This document shows positions 34,739 through 44,148 of a stretch of 64,000 nucleotides of DNA, piece after piece (the first letter of the stretch is position 1; each line of letters opens with the position of its first letter). The notes beneath the pieces are model-generated. The model made no database searches. It saw only the letters and a program-made list of their open reading frames with translations, and was not told the DNA's origin. Source of the stretch: Deferribacter abyssi (GTDB taxonomy: Bacteria; Chrysiogenota; Deferribacteres; Deferribacterales; Deferribacteraceae). The position numbers and the translations under genes were made by a program. The stretch spans positions 124,001 through 188,000 of the forward strand of contig NZ_JAQNCS010000003.1 of the NCBI RefSeq assembly GCF_049472655.1. The letters are read 5' to 3'.

Positions 34739-35863
34739 TTATTTTGTTGGATAAACTATTTTATATTCACCATTTGGTTGAATTTCATAAGCCATATATG
34801 CACTTGTAATTCTTTCACCTTTCTTATCCCAGGTAATAGGACCAGTAATACCTGGAAAATCTTTCAACTCATCATGCAGGTAGTCAGCAATTTTTTTAGT
34901 ATCTGTAGTCTTAAGTACTTCAATTGCATGAAGGATTGCTCTTAAACCATCCACATTGAATAATGTCCAGATACTTGGTGGATCCTCATGATATTTTGCT
35001 CTGTAATCTGCTAAGAATTTTTTAGCAATATCATATGGTAAATACTCTGGAAGAGGTACGTTAATTATATATGCACCAGCAGCTGCAGAGCCTGCAAGCT
35101 TAATAAATTCTTTATTGTCATTAGAGTCACCACCTACAAAATCAGCCTTAATACCCAACTGAACCATTTGAGCTCTTATTAAACCACCATCAGTATAATA
35201 ACCACTGAAGTAGATAACATCAGGATTGTAGGACTTAATTTTTGTCAAAATAGGTGTAAAGTTTTGATCACCAGATTTAATTTTTCCTTGATAAACAATA
35301 TTACCACCAAGTTTAATTGTGTTATCAACAACAGCTTTTGCAAGATCTACTGCAAAAGTAGAATAATCTGAGATAATAGCAATTCTTTTATACTTTTTAA
35401 AGTTCACAAAAAAATCTGCAGTAAACTTACCTTCTGCACTATTTGGAGATGAATTTCTAAAGAATGTCCAGTAACCATGCTTAACTAATGTATCACTAGT
35501 ACCATCGCTCGTTTGAAGCACACCAGCTCTAAAATAAGTAGCCTGAGCTGCTTCTGTAGCAGTAGATGTATAAGAGCCGATTACTGCAATAACACCTTTA
35601 TTAACAAGTTCTCTGGCACAAATAGCAGCCTTTACAGCTGTTCCTTCGTCATCACATGTAACAACTTCAATTTTTTTACCTAGCAAACCGCCTTTTGCGT
35701 TCACTTGCTCAACCCAAAGTCTTACAGCATTATCAATACCCTGCCCTTCACTGGCAAATTTACCTGTTATTGGTGCCTGAACACCAATTTTAATAGTGCC
35801 ACCAGCAAAAGAACTTGCTACAAGGGCTAAGACCAAAAATAACGACAAAAAAACCTTTTTCAT
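34739..35863 (-). CDS. livK: Branched-chain amino acid-binding periplasmic protein LivK-like
   Basis: 374 residues. The signal peptide (MKKVFLSLFLVLALVASSFAG) has a Sec cleavage site after about residue 20. The mature part begins TIKIGVQAPITGKFASEGQG, typical of type I LivK-like binding proteins (Peripla_BP_6), with VVTCDDEGTAVKAA and VIGSYTSTATEAA. The ligand is probably a branched-chain or other hydrophobic amino acid; the sequence alone does not fix it. GGAGG precedes the ATG. It is the promoter-proximal gene of livKHMGF. Confidence 0.93.
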   Translation of the reverse strand: MKKVFLSLFLVLALVASSFAGGTIKIGVQAPITGKFASEGQGIDNAVRLWVEQVNAKGGLLGKKIEVVTCDDEGTAVKAAICARELVNKGVIAVIGSYTSTATEAAQATYFRAGVLQTSDGTSDTLVKHGYWTFFRNSSPNSAEGKFTADFFVNFKKYKRIAIISDYSTFAVDLAKAVVDNTIKLGGNIVYQGKIKSGDQNFTPILTKIKSYNPDVIYFSGYYTDGGLIRAQMVQLGIKADFVGGDSNDNKEFIKLAGSAAAGAYIINVPLPEYLPYDIAKKFLADYRAKYHEDPPSIWTLFNVDGLRAILHAIEVLKTTDTKKIADYLHDELKDFPGITGPITWDKKGERITSAYMAYEIQPNGEYKIVYPTK

Positions 35864-35910
35864 AACAACCTCCTGAGATTAAAATTATGTTTGATAAAAC
35901 CGCTTTTCTC

Positions 35911-35938
35911 ATATTAATTAAAAAAGCCTATTTGTCAA
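35911..35938 (-). promoter_or_regulatory. Promoter of the liv operon
   Basis: On the minus strand: TTGACA (35933-35938), 16 nt, TAATAT (35911-35916), giving a leader of about 40 nt before livK. Confidence 0.6.
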
Positions 35939-35940
35939 GT

Positions 35941-36070
35941 ATAATGAACAATTTTCATTAAACAAAAACCATCTTCTTATAGAATAATATTATTTTATTA
36001 CCAAGTTGTTATAGAATTATAAACAAATATTATTTTATTACTTTTTTAATATAGTGAACAGTTTTCTTAT
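35941..36070. repeat. Paired direct repeats upstream of the liv promoter
   Basis: ATAATGAACAATTTTCATTA (35941-35960) recurs with four or five changes at 36051-36070, and ATATTATTTTATTA occurs exactly twice (35987-36000 and 36027-36040, 40 nt apart). Position just upstream of the liv -35 box suggests regulator sites. The rest of the gap (36071-36319) is AT-rich and I see no gene in it. Confidence 0.4.
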
Positions 36071-36319
36071 TTAAAACATTTACATATACACACTTAGGTG
36101 CAATAAATATATACAGCATTATGGTATACAATAATTAGTTCACTAATACTTGCTGGTAACAAATCTGTCGTTGTCGCCTATAAAGAACCACTACGATTAA
36201 ACAGCTTATTTGTTATCAATTATGTTTAATATCAAATCTTTGTTTAAATAACATTTTTTGTGTCATAAAATACATTATTTTATCATAACTCACTATTGAA
36301 TAATTCCATTTTTTTGCAC

Positions 36320-36348
36320 TTGACAAGCTACAATAAAACTACTATAAA
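36320..36348 (+). promoter_or_regulatory. Promoter of tRNA-Arg
   Basis: TTGACA (36320-36325), 17 nt, TATAAA (36343-36348), about 37 nt before the mature tRNA. It is close to consensus, as expected for a stable RNA gene. Confidence 0.7.
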
Positions 36349-36385
36349 CACTTGCGAATAATTAGATTTTTTCAACATATAATAT

Positions 36386-36459
36386 GCGCCCTTAGCTCAA
36401 CTGGATAGAGCATCTGACTACGGATCAGAAGGTTGGGGGTTCGACTCCTCCAGGGCGCG
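36386..36459 (+). tRNA. tRNA-Arg (anticodon ACG)
   Basis: 74 nt fold into a full cloverleaf. The acceptor arms GCGCCCT and AGGGCGC pair perfectly with G as discriminator. The anticodon arm TCTGA/TCAGA carries the loop CTACGGA, giving ACG (inosine-modified in bacteria, reading CGU/CGC/CGA). The T arm GTTCGAC is standard. CCA is not encoded; TTTT follows. Confidence 0.96.
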
Positions 36460-36477
36460 TTTTATTTAACTATCTTT

Positions 36478-36729
36478 TCAATATTTTCCCTCATCAATGG
36501 CAACAAGATACCATTCGAGATTTTCTTTGCTAAACGAAAGCTCATAAATGTTTTCACCTTCTGTCACAGTATATTTATAAATCACATCTTGCCCTTCCCT
36601 CTCTTTCCATTGATAAATAACTCTTTTTATAAAAACCTTAGTGCCATAATACATAAACCACACAGGCTTAGGAAATCCCTTAAAAAATATAGCACCAACT
36701 TTTATTTTCTCATTTAACATAACCAACAT
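36478..36729 (-). CDS. Small conserved-looking protein, unknown function
   Basis: 83 residues, rich in aromatic residues and strands: PKPVWFMYYGTKVFIKRVIYQWKER, then IYKYTVTEGENIYELSFSKENLEWYLVAID. The pattern recalls small proteins of the DUF6504 type, but I am not certain. AGGAGG sits 8 nt before the ATG at 36729, which supports it as a real gene. It converges on the tRNA with only 18 nt between them. Confidence 0.6.
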   Translation of the reverse strand: MLVMLNEKIKVGAIFFKGFPKPVWFMYYGTKVFIKRVIYQWKEREGQDVIYKYTVTEGENIYELSFSKENLEWYLVAIDEGKY

Positions 36730-36883
36730 ATAAAAAACCTCCTATTGGTAAACAAGTGTTTACATATATGTTTTATATCATATACTACTTATGTTTTCAA
36801 GAAGTTATTGACTAATAACTAAAAAAAATTAATATGCCTTTCAGTCAATTAACGTAAATATTTCGAATATATTGTGGAGCAAA

Positions 36884-37453
36884 ATGTTCACTGTAGATAA
36901 CATATTTACAGAAAAGTTAGAAATTAAAAAGTCAACATTCATATCATATATTATACCATATAACAAATTTGAAGATTACCACAATTATTTAAAAAAAGAA
37001 CATAAAAAAGCAAACCATATTGTGTGGGCTTACAGATTTTTAAATAATTACAACCAGATAATAGAAAATCAAACAGACGATGGAGAACCCAAAAACACAG
37101 CAGGTAAACCCATACAAAATGTACTAAAAGGAAAAAACCTAATCAATGTGGTCATCTTTACAGTCAGGTATTTTGGCGGAATCAAGCTTGGAACAGGTGG
37201 TCTTGTAAAAGCATATACAAAATCTGCTGCAAAAGTAGTAGCAAAAGCTAAATTATTAGATGTAGAAAAATGTTATATAATGGATTTTTTATTAGATTAC
37301 AATAAACTAAACTTTCTTGAATATCTTATAAAAGTAAATGATGTAAAAATAATTGATAAAAAATTTACAACCAATCAAATCAATGTCAAAATAAAAGGTG
37401 ATAAAAAAGTCTTAGAAGAAATTGCACTATCTATTCAAAATAGATTCCACTAA
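36884..37453 (+). CDS. yigZ: YigZ/IMPACT family protein
   Basis: 189 residues from ATG 36884, chosen because GGAG lies 5 nt upstream; an in-frame TTG at 36872 lacks this. Family hallmarks: KANHIVWAYRF, TDDGEPKNTAGKPI and VRYFGGIKLGTGGLVKAYTKSA. The YigZ N-domain (UPF0029) is followed by an RRM-like C-domain. Its biochemical role in bacteria is unsettled. The 3' end overlaps the convergent rsmI gene by 27 nt. Confidence 0.92.
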   Translation: MFTVDNIFTEKLEIKKSTFISYIIPYNKFEDYHNYLKKEHKKANHIVWAYRFLNNYNQIIENQTDDGEPKNTAGKPIQNVLKGKNLINVVIFTVRYFGGIKLGTGGLVKAYTKSAAKVVAKAKLLDVEKCYIMDFLLDYNKLNFLEYLIKVNDVKIIDKKFTTNQINVKIKGDKKVLEEIALSIQNRFH

Positions 37454-38248
37454 ACTGTAAGCATCATTCCTTTTTAAACCAAGCGTTTTTAAAATCTTTA
37501 CAATATCCTTTTTGTCAAACCCTTCCTTATAAAGTTCTTTAATAATTTTTTTATAGTCAGGATACTCAACTTTAGAACAAGTTTCTTTGCTGTTATCTAC
37601 AATTATAACAAATTCCCCTTTAACAGTAATATCTTCAACTTCATTAATATTATCTATAAAAACTGTTTCCTCATAAATTTTTGAAATCTCTCTTATAACA
37701 GCAAAAGGAGGAGTAAAATAATCAAAAAGAATCTTCAAAGTATCTTTAACTCTGTGAGGTGCTTCGTAAAATATCAAAGTAGATTTTATGGTAGTTAATC
37801 GCTCAATCTCTTTTATCTTTTCACTTTTTTTATGTTTTAAAAACCCATAAAAGAAAAAATGGTCACTTGGAAATCCAGACATAATAAGGGCAGGAACGAA
37901 TGCAGTAGCCCCTGGCAACACTTCAAACTTTAAATTATTTTTTATCAATTCCTTTATTATAAAATGACCTGGATCTGAAATACATGGAGTACCAGCTTCA
38001 CTTATCAAAGCAAGTTTTAATCCATTTTGAAGTTTAGAAATAATATTAGAAACATTCTTTTTTTCGTTCTCCTTATGAAGAGACACTATTTTTTTTTTAA
38101 TTCCATAATGAGTCAATAAATTTAAAGCCTTCCTTGTATCTTCAGCTAAGATTTCGTCAACAAGATTTAACACCTCAATACTTCTTAATGTTATGTCACC
38201 TAAATTCCCTATAGGAGTAGGAACAACATAAAAAAGTGTTTCTTTCAT
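37427..38248 (-). CDS. rsmI: 16S rRNA (cytidine-1402-2'-O)-methyltransferase
   Basis: 273 residues. It methylates the ribose of C1402 in the 16S decoding centre using SAM. Tetrapyrrole-methylase fold motifs: VVPTPIGNLGDITLRSIEVL, LAEDTRK, LISEAGTPCISDPG and IFYEAPHR. The C-terminal helical tail has KKDIVKILKTLGLKRNDAYSLV. It overlaps the DUF2914 gene by 4 nt and is convergent with yigZ. Confidence 0.97.
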   Translation of the reverse strand: MKETLFYVVPTPIGNLGDITLRSIEVLNLVDEILAEDTRKALNLLTHYGIKKKIVSLHKENEKKNVSNIISKLQNGLKLALISEAGTPCISDPGHFIIKELIKNNLKFEVLPGATAFVPALIMSGFPSDHFFFYGFLKHKKSEKIKEIERLTTIKSTLIFYEAPHRVKDTLKILFDYFTPPFAVIREISKIYEETVFIDNINEVEDITVKGEFVIIVDNSKETCSKVEYPDYKKIIKELYKEGFDKKDIVKILKTLGLKRNDAYSLVESILNR

Positions 38249-38625
38249 TTAATAGTAAAGCTAACAGAATCTAACATTTTACCATCTTCTGAATAAATCT
38301 CTACTTTCCACTCTCCTTTCCACTTGGGTAATATCTTTTTAGAACTATATGTACGCCATCTACTAGAGTTAACTGCCAAAGGGACTTCTGCCATAATATT
38401 ATCCTTGTAAATCCATATATGAATCACCTTTGTAGGATATTTATCTGTTTTTATCTCTGTAAAACAGTAAAGTTTCCCTACATGGGAATCAAAACTATCA
38501 GAAACTTCTACAGGCTCACGATTTTGAATCCCTTTCGCTATGGCCTTTCTACTCACCTTAATATCTGCATAGGCAAAAGTAGTCATCAAAATAACAGTTA
38601 AAATCACTAATATTAGACGTCTCAC
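38245..38625 (-). CDS. Secreted DUF2914 protein
   Basis: 126 residues. A signal peptide (first 20 residues, ending FAYA) is followed by about 105 residues with the DUF2914 pattern: GIQNREPVEVSDSF, KLYCFTEI, VIHIWIYKD, SSRWRTYSSKKI and GEWKVEIYSEDG. The function of the domain is unknown; it probably resides in the periplasm. It is placed directly after trxB with no gap and overlaps rsmI by 4 nt. Confidence 0.8.
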   Translation of the reverse strand: MRRLILVILTVILMTTFAYADIKVSRKAIAKGIQNREPVEVSDSFDSHVGKLYCFTEIKTDKYPTKVIHIWIYKDNIMAEVPLAVNSSRWRTYSSKKILPKWKGEWKVEIYSEDGKMLDSVSFTIK

Positions 38626-39594
38626 TTAATCCTCCTGAGGATAATTTTCTTCAATATATCTTTCAGCCATTTTTGCAGCAACAGCACCATCTGACACAGC
38701 AGTCACAATCTGCCTAAGTTCTTTTTTTCTCACATCGCCAGCAGCAAATATACCGGGCACATTAGTTCTTGTGGTCTCATCAGCAATAATGAAACCTGAT
38801 TCATCCATCTCTATCAATCCCTTAAAAGCATCTGTATCTGCATTCCATCCTATAAAGACAAAAACACCATCAACTTTTAATTCACTTGTCTTACCTAGCT
38901 TTTTATCATAGAGGGTTATAGATTCGATTTTATCCTCACCATTAACCTTTTTAACAACACTATTCCACACAAATTCTATCTTAGGATTTGCAAAAGCCCT
39001 ATCTTGTAATATTTTCGCTGCTCTAAGCTTATCTCTCCTATGCACAATATAAACCTTTTTTGCAAACTTAGTCAAATAATGCCCTTCTTCAACTGCAGAA
39101 TCTCCTCCTCCAATCACTGCCACCACTTTATCTTTATAAAACGCTCCATCACAAGTAGCACAGAAAGAAATCCCTCTACCAAGAAATTTATTTTCACCTG
39201 GCACTTCAAGATGTTTTGGTTTTGCTCCAGAAGCGATGATTATAGTTTTAGTTTTAATTTTAATGTCTTTGTATTGTAAACATACATACTTATAACCATC
39301 ACAAAATTCAATACCGCTACATATTCCATTCTTTATTTCAACTCCGAAATGCTTTGCATGCTGATAAAGCTTTTCTGTTAAATCACCACCTGAAATCCCT
39401 TCAACAAAGCCAGGATAGTTCTCAATAACTTCGGTTATAGCAACCTGCCCACCAGGGAAGTTTCTTTCTAATATTAAAGTATTTAAATTATCCCTCGCAG
39501 CATAAATCCCTGCAGTTAATCCAGCTGGTCCACCACCAATTATTACTACATCGTACAATTCTTTCAAATCATCAAAATTAAAAAAATCCTCCAT
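38626..39594 (-). CDS. trxB: Thioredoxin reductase
   Basis: 322 residues. FAD site GGGPAGLTAGIYAARDNL, redox motif CATC (GISFCATCDGAFY), NAD(P)H site VIGGGDSAVEEGHYLTKF and C-terminal GIFAAGDVR. It reduces thioredoxin-like partners in the cytoplasm. It abuts a gene for a thioredoxin-fold protein (stop and start share one nt), but that protein has no CxxC. Confidence 0.97.
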   Translation of the reverse strand: MEDFFNFDDLKELYDVVIIGGGPAGLTAGIYAARDNLNTLILERNFPGGQVAITEVIENYPGFVEGISGGDLTEKLYQHAKHFGVEIKNGICSGIEFCDGYKYVCLQYKDIKIKTKTIIIASGAKPKHLEVPGENKFLGRGISFCATCDGAFYKDKVVAVIGGGDSAVEEGHYLTKFAKKVYIVHRRDKLRAAKILQDRAFANPKIEFVWNSVVKKVNGEDKIESITLYDKKLGKTSELKVDGVFVFIGWNADTDAFKGLIEMDESGFIIADETTRTNVPGIFAAGDVRKKELRQIVTAVSDGAVAAKMAERYIEENYPQED

Positions 39595-40118
39595 TACTCT
39601 CCTCTCAATACTCTTTTTATTTCTTTTATCACAGGCACTTTCGCAGCATAAATAATTCTATTGTTCTCATCCAAAATCACCATAAAAGGCCAACTATTTA
39701 TCCCAAAAACCTTTTCAACATTTTTTATATTAGTCAAATACAAATGTTTTTCAATAAGTTTATAACTTTTGTCAGAAACATATTTCAAGAGTGAATTTTT
39801 ATCCTGCTTCGTCTTGACAAAAACTATCAAATACAGATTATTTTTCTCTGCTAAATACACAATTTCTGCCAAGTTTTTTTTATAAAAAGTAGAAAAAATA
39901 TTCTTTTTATTGAAAAATATTATAATTTTTTTCAGTTTTATGTCACTAATATGAAAAGAATAACCATCAAGTGCTTTAACTTCAAAATTAGGAATTACTG
40001 TATATAAAGGAGGAGGATCATTTTGCCTATATTTATAAAGATAATAAAATGCGTAGGCAACAAGTATAAAAACTAATATGTTTTTTCCTGAAAAATATCT
40101 CGCACTCCTCATTACCAA
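39594..40118 (-). CDS. Membrane-anchored thioredoxin-fold protein lacking redox cysteines
   Basis: 174 residues. A membrane anchor (about 12-27) precedes a TlpA/AhpC-like fold: VIPNFEVKALDGYSFHISDIKLKKIIIFFN, and a cis-Pro position in INSWPFMVILDENNRIIY. Where TlpA proteins have WCxxC, this has NKKNIFSTF, and there is no Cys in the whole protein, so it cannot be a thiol oxidoreductase. A binding or chaperone role is possible. It lies between the 86-residue hypothetical gene and trxB. Confidence 0.72.
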   Translation of the reverse strand: MVMRSARYFSGKNILVFILVAYAFYYLYKYRQNDPPPLYTVIPNFEVKALDGYSFHISDIKLKKIIIFFNKKNIFSTFYKKNLAEIVYLAEKNNLYLIVFVKTKQDKNSLLKYVSDKSYKLIEKHLYLTNIKNVEKVFGINSWPFMVILDENNRIIYAAKVPVIKEIKRVLRGE

Positions 40119-40372
40119 ATTTTGGAATCCACATCTTTTCCATATTTTGCAATTAATATGTCTATTAATGTCTTATCAAAAATTTTTGAACTAATAACGG
40201 TAGTATCTACTTTCTCATTAAATAGTTTTCTCCCCAACTCAATTTCTTCCTCTAAAACTTCAAAAACATTATCATTTTTAATACCTTCCACTACCTTCTC
40301 TTTATTATATAAAACAATATCACTAATTATTGTTCTTGCTAACCTCTTAGCTTTTTCCAAATCAGTAATCAT
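40112..40372 (-). CDS. Small hypothetical protein
   Basis: 86 residues, acidic and helical: AKRLARTIISDIVLYNKEKVVEGI, then LEEEIELGRKLF and TLIDILIAKYGKD. I recall similar R-LAR-I-SDI-LYN segments in regulators and small proteins of deltaproteobacteria-like anaerobes, but no function is known to me. The gene overlaps nadC by 4 nt and the thioredoxin-fold gene by 7 nt, which supports it as real. Confidence 0.6.
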   Translation of the reverse strand: MITDLEKAKRLARTIISDIVLYNKEKVVEGIKNDNVFEVLEEEIELGRKLFNEKVDTTVISSKIFDKTLIDILIAKYGKDVDSKIW

Positions 40373-41211
40373 ATAAGCTCCCCAAATTTCATACTTATAT
40401 CTACCACTCTAAACCTGTTTGTCAAAGCACCCACTGAAATGTAATCAATAGGATATTTTTTATAAAGATCCAGTTTCTCTAGCGTAACACCTCCCGACAC
40501 TTCAATTTTAGCACGACCATTCACAATCATGCAAGCCTCTTTCACTTTATCTAAAGGAAAGTTGTCAAGCATAACTATATCAGCACCAGCCTCTACAGCC
40601 TCTGAAACCTCATCTAAGTTTCTTGTCTCAACTTCAATTCTCACCGTAATTGGTATACCTTCTCTTAATATTTCCACAGCCTTTCTAATAGACCCAACTG
40701 CATCTATATGGGTATCCTTCAGCATAACCCCATCAAAAAGACCTATTCTATGATTTGTACCACCACCAGTCTTCACAGCATACTTTTCAAGGATACGCAT
40801 TCCAGGTGTTGTTTTCCTAGTATCTAAAATTTTAATATCGGTTTTTTCTAACGCTTTAACATATTTATAAGTATTAGTAGCTATCCCAGATAATCTCTGT
40901 AGAAAATTTAAAACAGTCCTTTCCAGTTTTAAAATTGTTGATGCTTCACCAGTAATCTCAGCTAAAACATCTCCAGAATTAACAATGTCACCATCACTCT
41001 TTAAATAGTTCACAATTATATTTCTATCAACTTTATAAAATATCTTTTCTAACAAAGGTAAACCACAAACAATAAAATCTTCCTTCGCTAACAAATAATA
41101 TTTACTTTTTTTCAAAAAAGGTGCAATAAACTTTGTGGTCAAATCTCCACTGCCAATATCTTCTAGTAAAGCAAGTTCTATGATTTTATCAACTAAAACT
41201 GATTTCAACAT
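40369..41211 (-). CDS. nadC: Nicotinate-nucleotide pyrophosphorylase (carboxylating)
   Basis: 280 residues. It converts quinolinate and PRPP to nicotinate mononucleotide in NAD synthesis. Signatures: EDIGSGDLTT, RTVLNFLQRLSGIAT, LDTRKTTPGMR, KTGGGTNHRIGLFDGVMLKDTHI and EVSGGVTLEKL. The start overlaps the valS stop by 7 nt. nadA and nadB are not in the window. Confidence 0.97.
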   Translation of the reverse strand: MLKSVLVDKIIELALLEDIGSGDLTTKFIAPFLKKSKYYLLAKEDFIVCGLPLLEKIFYKVDRNIIVNYLKSDGDIVNSGDVLAEITGEASTILKLERTVLNFLQRLSGIATNTYKYVKALEKTDIKILDTRKTTPGMRILEKYAVKTGGGTNHRIGLFDGVMLKDTHIDAVGSIRKAVEILREGIPITVRIEVETRNLDEVSEAVEAGADIVMLDNFPLDKVKEACMIVNGRAKIEVSGGVTLEKLDLYKKYPIDYISVGALTNRFRVVDISMKFGELI

Positions 41212-43826
41212 AGCTTCTTTAACCTTTCTATACTCTTTTCAATTTCCTCAAGCTTTATCTTAGCTTCTTCATACTTCTTTTTATCTTTATCTATTATATG
41301 AGCTGGAGCTTTTTTAAGATACTCATCATTTTGAAGCTTTTTACCATAAACTTTAATATCCTTTTCAAATGACTTTTTCTCTTTTTCTAATCGCTTAATT
41401 TCTTCTTCAAGATCCACAATACCTTCTAATGGTATATAAATTGTAAAATCTTTTTCCACCTGAACAGCTGATTTCTCTATCTCATTACCGGTAAATGAAA
41501 TATTTCCAATTTTAGCCAACTTCTTTATGATTTCAGATTTCTCATTAATTAGATTTTTAAAATCATCTCCACATTTAACAAAAATATCTATCATTTTTGC
41601 GGGAGCAATATTATATTCGCCTCTAACTGTCCTTACATTGGTTATAAATGCAATAACTTTCTCTATACTTTCAAAATCATCTTTAAAATTAAATTCATGC
41701 TTAGGATAAGGGCCAAAAGTTATTGTTTCATTGTTAGTTAAATTCTTATAAATATATTCAGTAACAAAAGGCATAAATGGATGTAAAATCTTCAAAGACT
41801 CTTCTAAAACAAACCTTGCCACAGCAAGGGCATTCTTTTTATTCACATTATTGTAGATTCTGTGCTTAATAAACTCTATATACCAGTCGCATAGCCTATG
41901 CCAAAAAAACTGATATATTTCATTTGCCGCTTCATTAAAATCGTATGATTTTATGTGCTTTTCTACTTTATTACCAGTCTCAGCTAGGTTTTCTAAAATC
42001 CATTTATCTTCCATTTCAAGAGCATCAAAGTCTATACTATCCAAACTACCATCTAAATTCATCATTATAAATCTTGAAGCATTCCAAATTTTATTCACAA
42101 AGTTTTTATACCCTTCGATTCTGTTCTCTGATAATTTGATATCCCTACCCTGAGCAGCAAAAGCAGCTAAGGTAAATCTAAAAGCATCAGCACCATACTT
42201 TTCAATCATTATAAGAGGATCAATTACATTCCCCTTTGACTTGCTCATTTTCTGTCCATATTGATCTCTGACCAGAGCATGAATATAAACATGTCTAAAA
42301 GGAACATCATTCATAAATTTGAGTCCCATCATAATCATTCTGGCAACCCAGAAAAATAGGATATCAAATCCAGTTACAAGACAACTTGTGGGGTAAAATT
42401 TTTCGAGGGTTTTCGTTTTTTCAGGCCACCCCATAGTTGAAAATGGCCAGAGTGCAGAAGAAAACCATGTATCAAGAACATCTGTTTCTTGGTGTAACTG
42501 CTTACAGCCACACTTTTCACAAGATACTGGATCTTTATAATCCACATTTATATGCCCACATTCATCACAATACCATGCAGGAATTCTGTGCCCCCACCAG
42601 ATTTGTCTTGAAATACACCAATCTCTAATATTATACATCCATTCAAAATATGTTTTTGTCCACATTTCTGGGAAAATTTTAATTTCCCCTTTTTCTACAG
42701 CTTCGATAGCCTTTTCTGCAAGTGGTTTAATTTTCACAAACCACTGCATTGAAATTCTAGGCTCAATCACTGTTTTACATCTATAACAATGTCCAACAGA
42801 ATGCTCATGTTTTTCTATTTTCTCAATAAGATTAAGTTCTTTCAACTCTTCAACTATTCTCTTTCTCGCCTCAAACCTATCAAGCCCCTTAAACTTACCC
42901 CCGTTTTCATTGATGATACCTGAATCATCCATTACGTTTATCTCTTCAAGCCCGTATTTTTTCCCTAATTCAAAGTCATTTGGATCGTGAGCAGGAGTAA
43001 CTTTAAGTGCCCCTGTCCCAAATTCCATATCAACATATTCATCCGCAATTATGGGCAATCTTCTCCCCACAATGGGAAGTATCACATATTTGCCAATTAG
43101 ATGCTTATATCTATCATCATTAGGATTAACAGCTACAGCAGTATCTCCCAACATAGTCTCAGGTCTTGTTGTAGCTATAAGAAGTTTCTCATCACTATGC
43201 TCCACCGGATAGTAAATATAATAAAGCGCCCCTTCCTTATCCTCATATTCCACTTCAAGATCACTGAGAGCAGTATGACACCTTGGACACCAATTAATTA
43301 TATAGTTTGCTCTATATATAAGCCCTTCCTTATATAATGTCACGAAAACAGTACGAACAGCATTTGATAAACCATCATCCATTGTAAATCGTTCTCTATC
43401 CCAATCGCAGCTTGCACCAAGTCTTTTTAACTGATTAATTATCTGTCCGCCTGATTCCTCCTTCCATTTCCAAACTCTTTCAATAAACTTTTCCCTTCCT
43501 AAATCGTGTCTTGAAATCCCCTCTTTAGCAAGCATTTTTTCCACAACATTTTGAGTAGCAATCCCTGCATGATCAGTCCCTGGCAACCAAAGAACTTCAT
43601 ACCCTTTCATCCTATGAAATCTTATTAAAATATCTTGTAATGTATTATTCAAAGCGTGCCCCATATGTAAAGATCCTGTTACATTGGGAGGCGGAATAAC
43701 AATTGAATAAGGTGGTTTATTTGAATTTTCATCAGCATGAAAATACTTTTTTTCAAGCCACTCATTATAAAGCCTTTCTTCAAACTGTTTAGGATCAATT
43801 CGAGTAGGTAAGCTTGTTTCTTTCAT
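41205..43826 (-). CDS. valS: Valyl-tRNA synthetase
   Basis: 873 residues from the ATG at 43826, which has AGGAG 6 nt upstream; a further in-frame ATG at 43847 is less likely. Class I motifs: PPNVTGSLHMGHALN and KMSKSKGNVIDP. An editing domain (TTRPETMLGDTAVAVNP) and cysteine pairs in WCPRCHTAL are seen, as is the C-terminal coiled-coil arm (ERLEKEKKSFEKDIKVY region). Charges tRNA-Val. Confidence 0.98.
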   Translation of the reverse strand: MKETSLPTRIDPKQFEERLYNEWLEKKYFHADENSNKPPYSIVIPPPNVTGSLHMGHALNNTLQDILIRFHRMKGYEVLWLPGTDHAGIATQNVVEKMLAKEGISRHDLGREKFIERVWKWKEESGGQIINQLKRLGASCDWDRERFTMDDGLSNAVRTVFVTLYKEGLIYRANYIINWCPRCHTALSDLEVEYEDKEGALYYIYYPVEHSDEKLLIATTRPETMLGDTAVAVNPNDDRYKHLIGKYVILPIVGRRLPIIADEYVDMEFGTGALKVTPAHDPNDFELGKKYGLEEINVMDDSGIINENGGKFKGLDRFEARKRIVEELKELNLIEKIEKHEHSVGHCYRCKTVIEPRISMQWFVKIKPLAEKAIEAVEKGEIKIFPEMWTKTYFEWMYNIRDWCISRQIWWGHRIPAWYCDECGHINVDYKDPVSCEKCGCKQLHQETDVLDTWFSSALWPFSTMGWPEKTKTLEKFYPTSCLVTGFDILFFWVARMIMMGLKFMNDVPFRHVYIHALVRDQYGQKMSKSKGNVIDPLIMIEKYGADAFRFTLAAFAAQGRDIKLSENRIEGYKNFVNKIWNASRFIMMNLDGSLDSIDFDALEMEDKWILENLAETGNKVEKHIKSYDFNEAANEIYQFFWHRLCDWYIEFIKHRIYNNVNKKNALAVARFVLEESLKILHPFMPFVTEYIYKNLTNNETITFGPYPKHEFNFKDDFESIEKVIAFITNVRTVRGEYNIAPAKMIDIFVKCGDDFKNLINEKSEIIKKLAKIGNISFTGNEIEKSAVQVEKDFTIYIPLEGIVDLEEEIKRLEKEKKSFEKDIKVYGKKLQNDEYLKKAPAHIIDKDKKKYEEAKIKLEEIEKSIERLKKLC

Positions 43827-43860
43827 TTTCGCTCCTTTTAATATCATTTTTAAGCAAAAA

Positions 43861-44148
43861 CTAATTTAATGTTACACCTTTCTTTTCTATAGAAATAAAG
43901 CTACTAATAAGCTTGTTTAATTTATCAATATATGACTCAATAATTTTTAGCTTATACTGTAAAAATTTCTTTTCCTCTTCATCTATCTCATCACTAGTAA
44001 GTCTTTTGTAGATTTTTTCCATTTCAGATAAAAACAGAGTCAAATCCTCCAAACCATCCTTCGCAATATTTACAGCATTCAAATCTTTAGCTTTTAACTC
44101 TTTCAAAATATCAATTCCATCCACCTTTTTCATATCCACCCTCTTCAC
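43861..44148 (-). CDS. Small helical hypothetical protein
   Basis: 95 residues, mostly charged helix: LTLFLSEMEKIYKRL, EEEKKFLQYKLKIIESYIDKLNKLISSF. It looks like a short coiled coil. The start may be at 44148 or at the next ATG, 44133; both overlap the zinc-ribbon gene. Unknown function; position between two translated genes supports expression. Confidence 0.55.
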   Translation of the reverse strand: MKRVDMKKVDGIDILKELKAKDLNAVNIAKDGLEDLTLFLSEMEKIYKRLTSDEIDEEEKKFLQYKLKIIESYIDKLNKLISSFISIEKKGVTLN

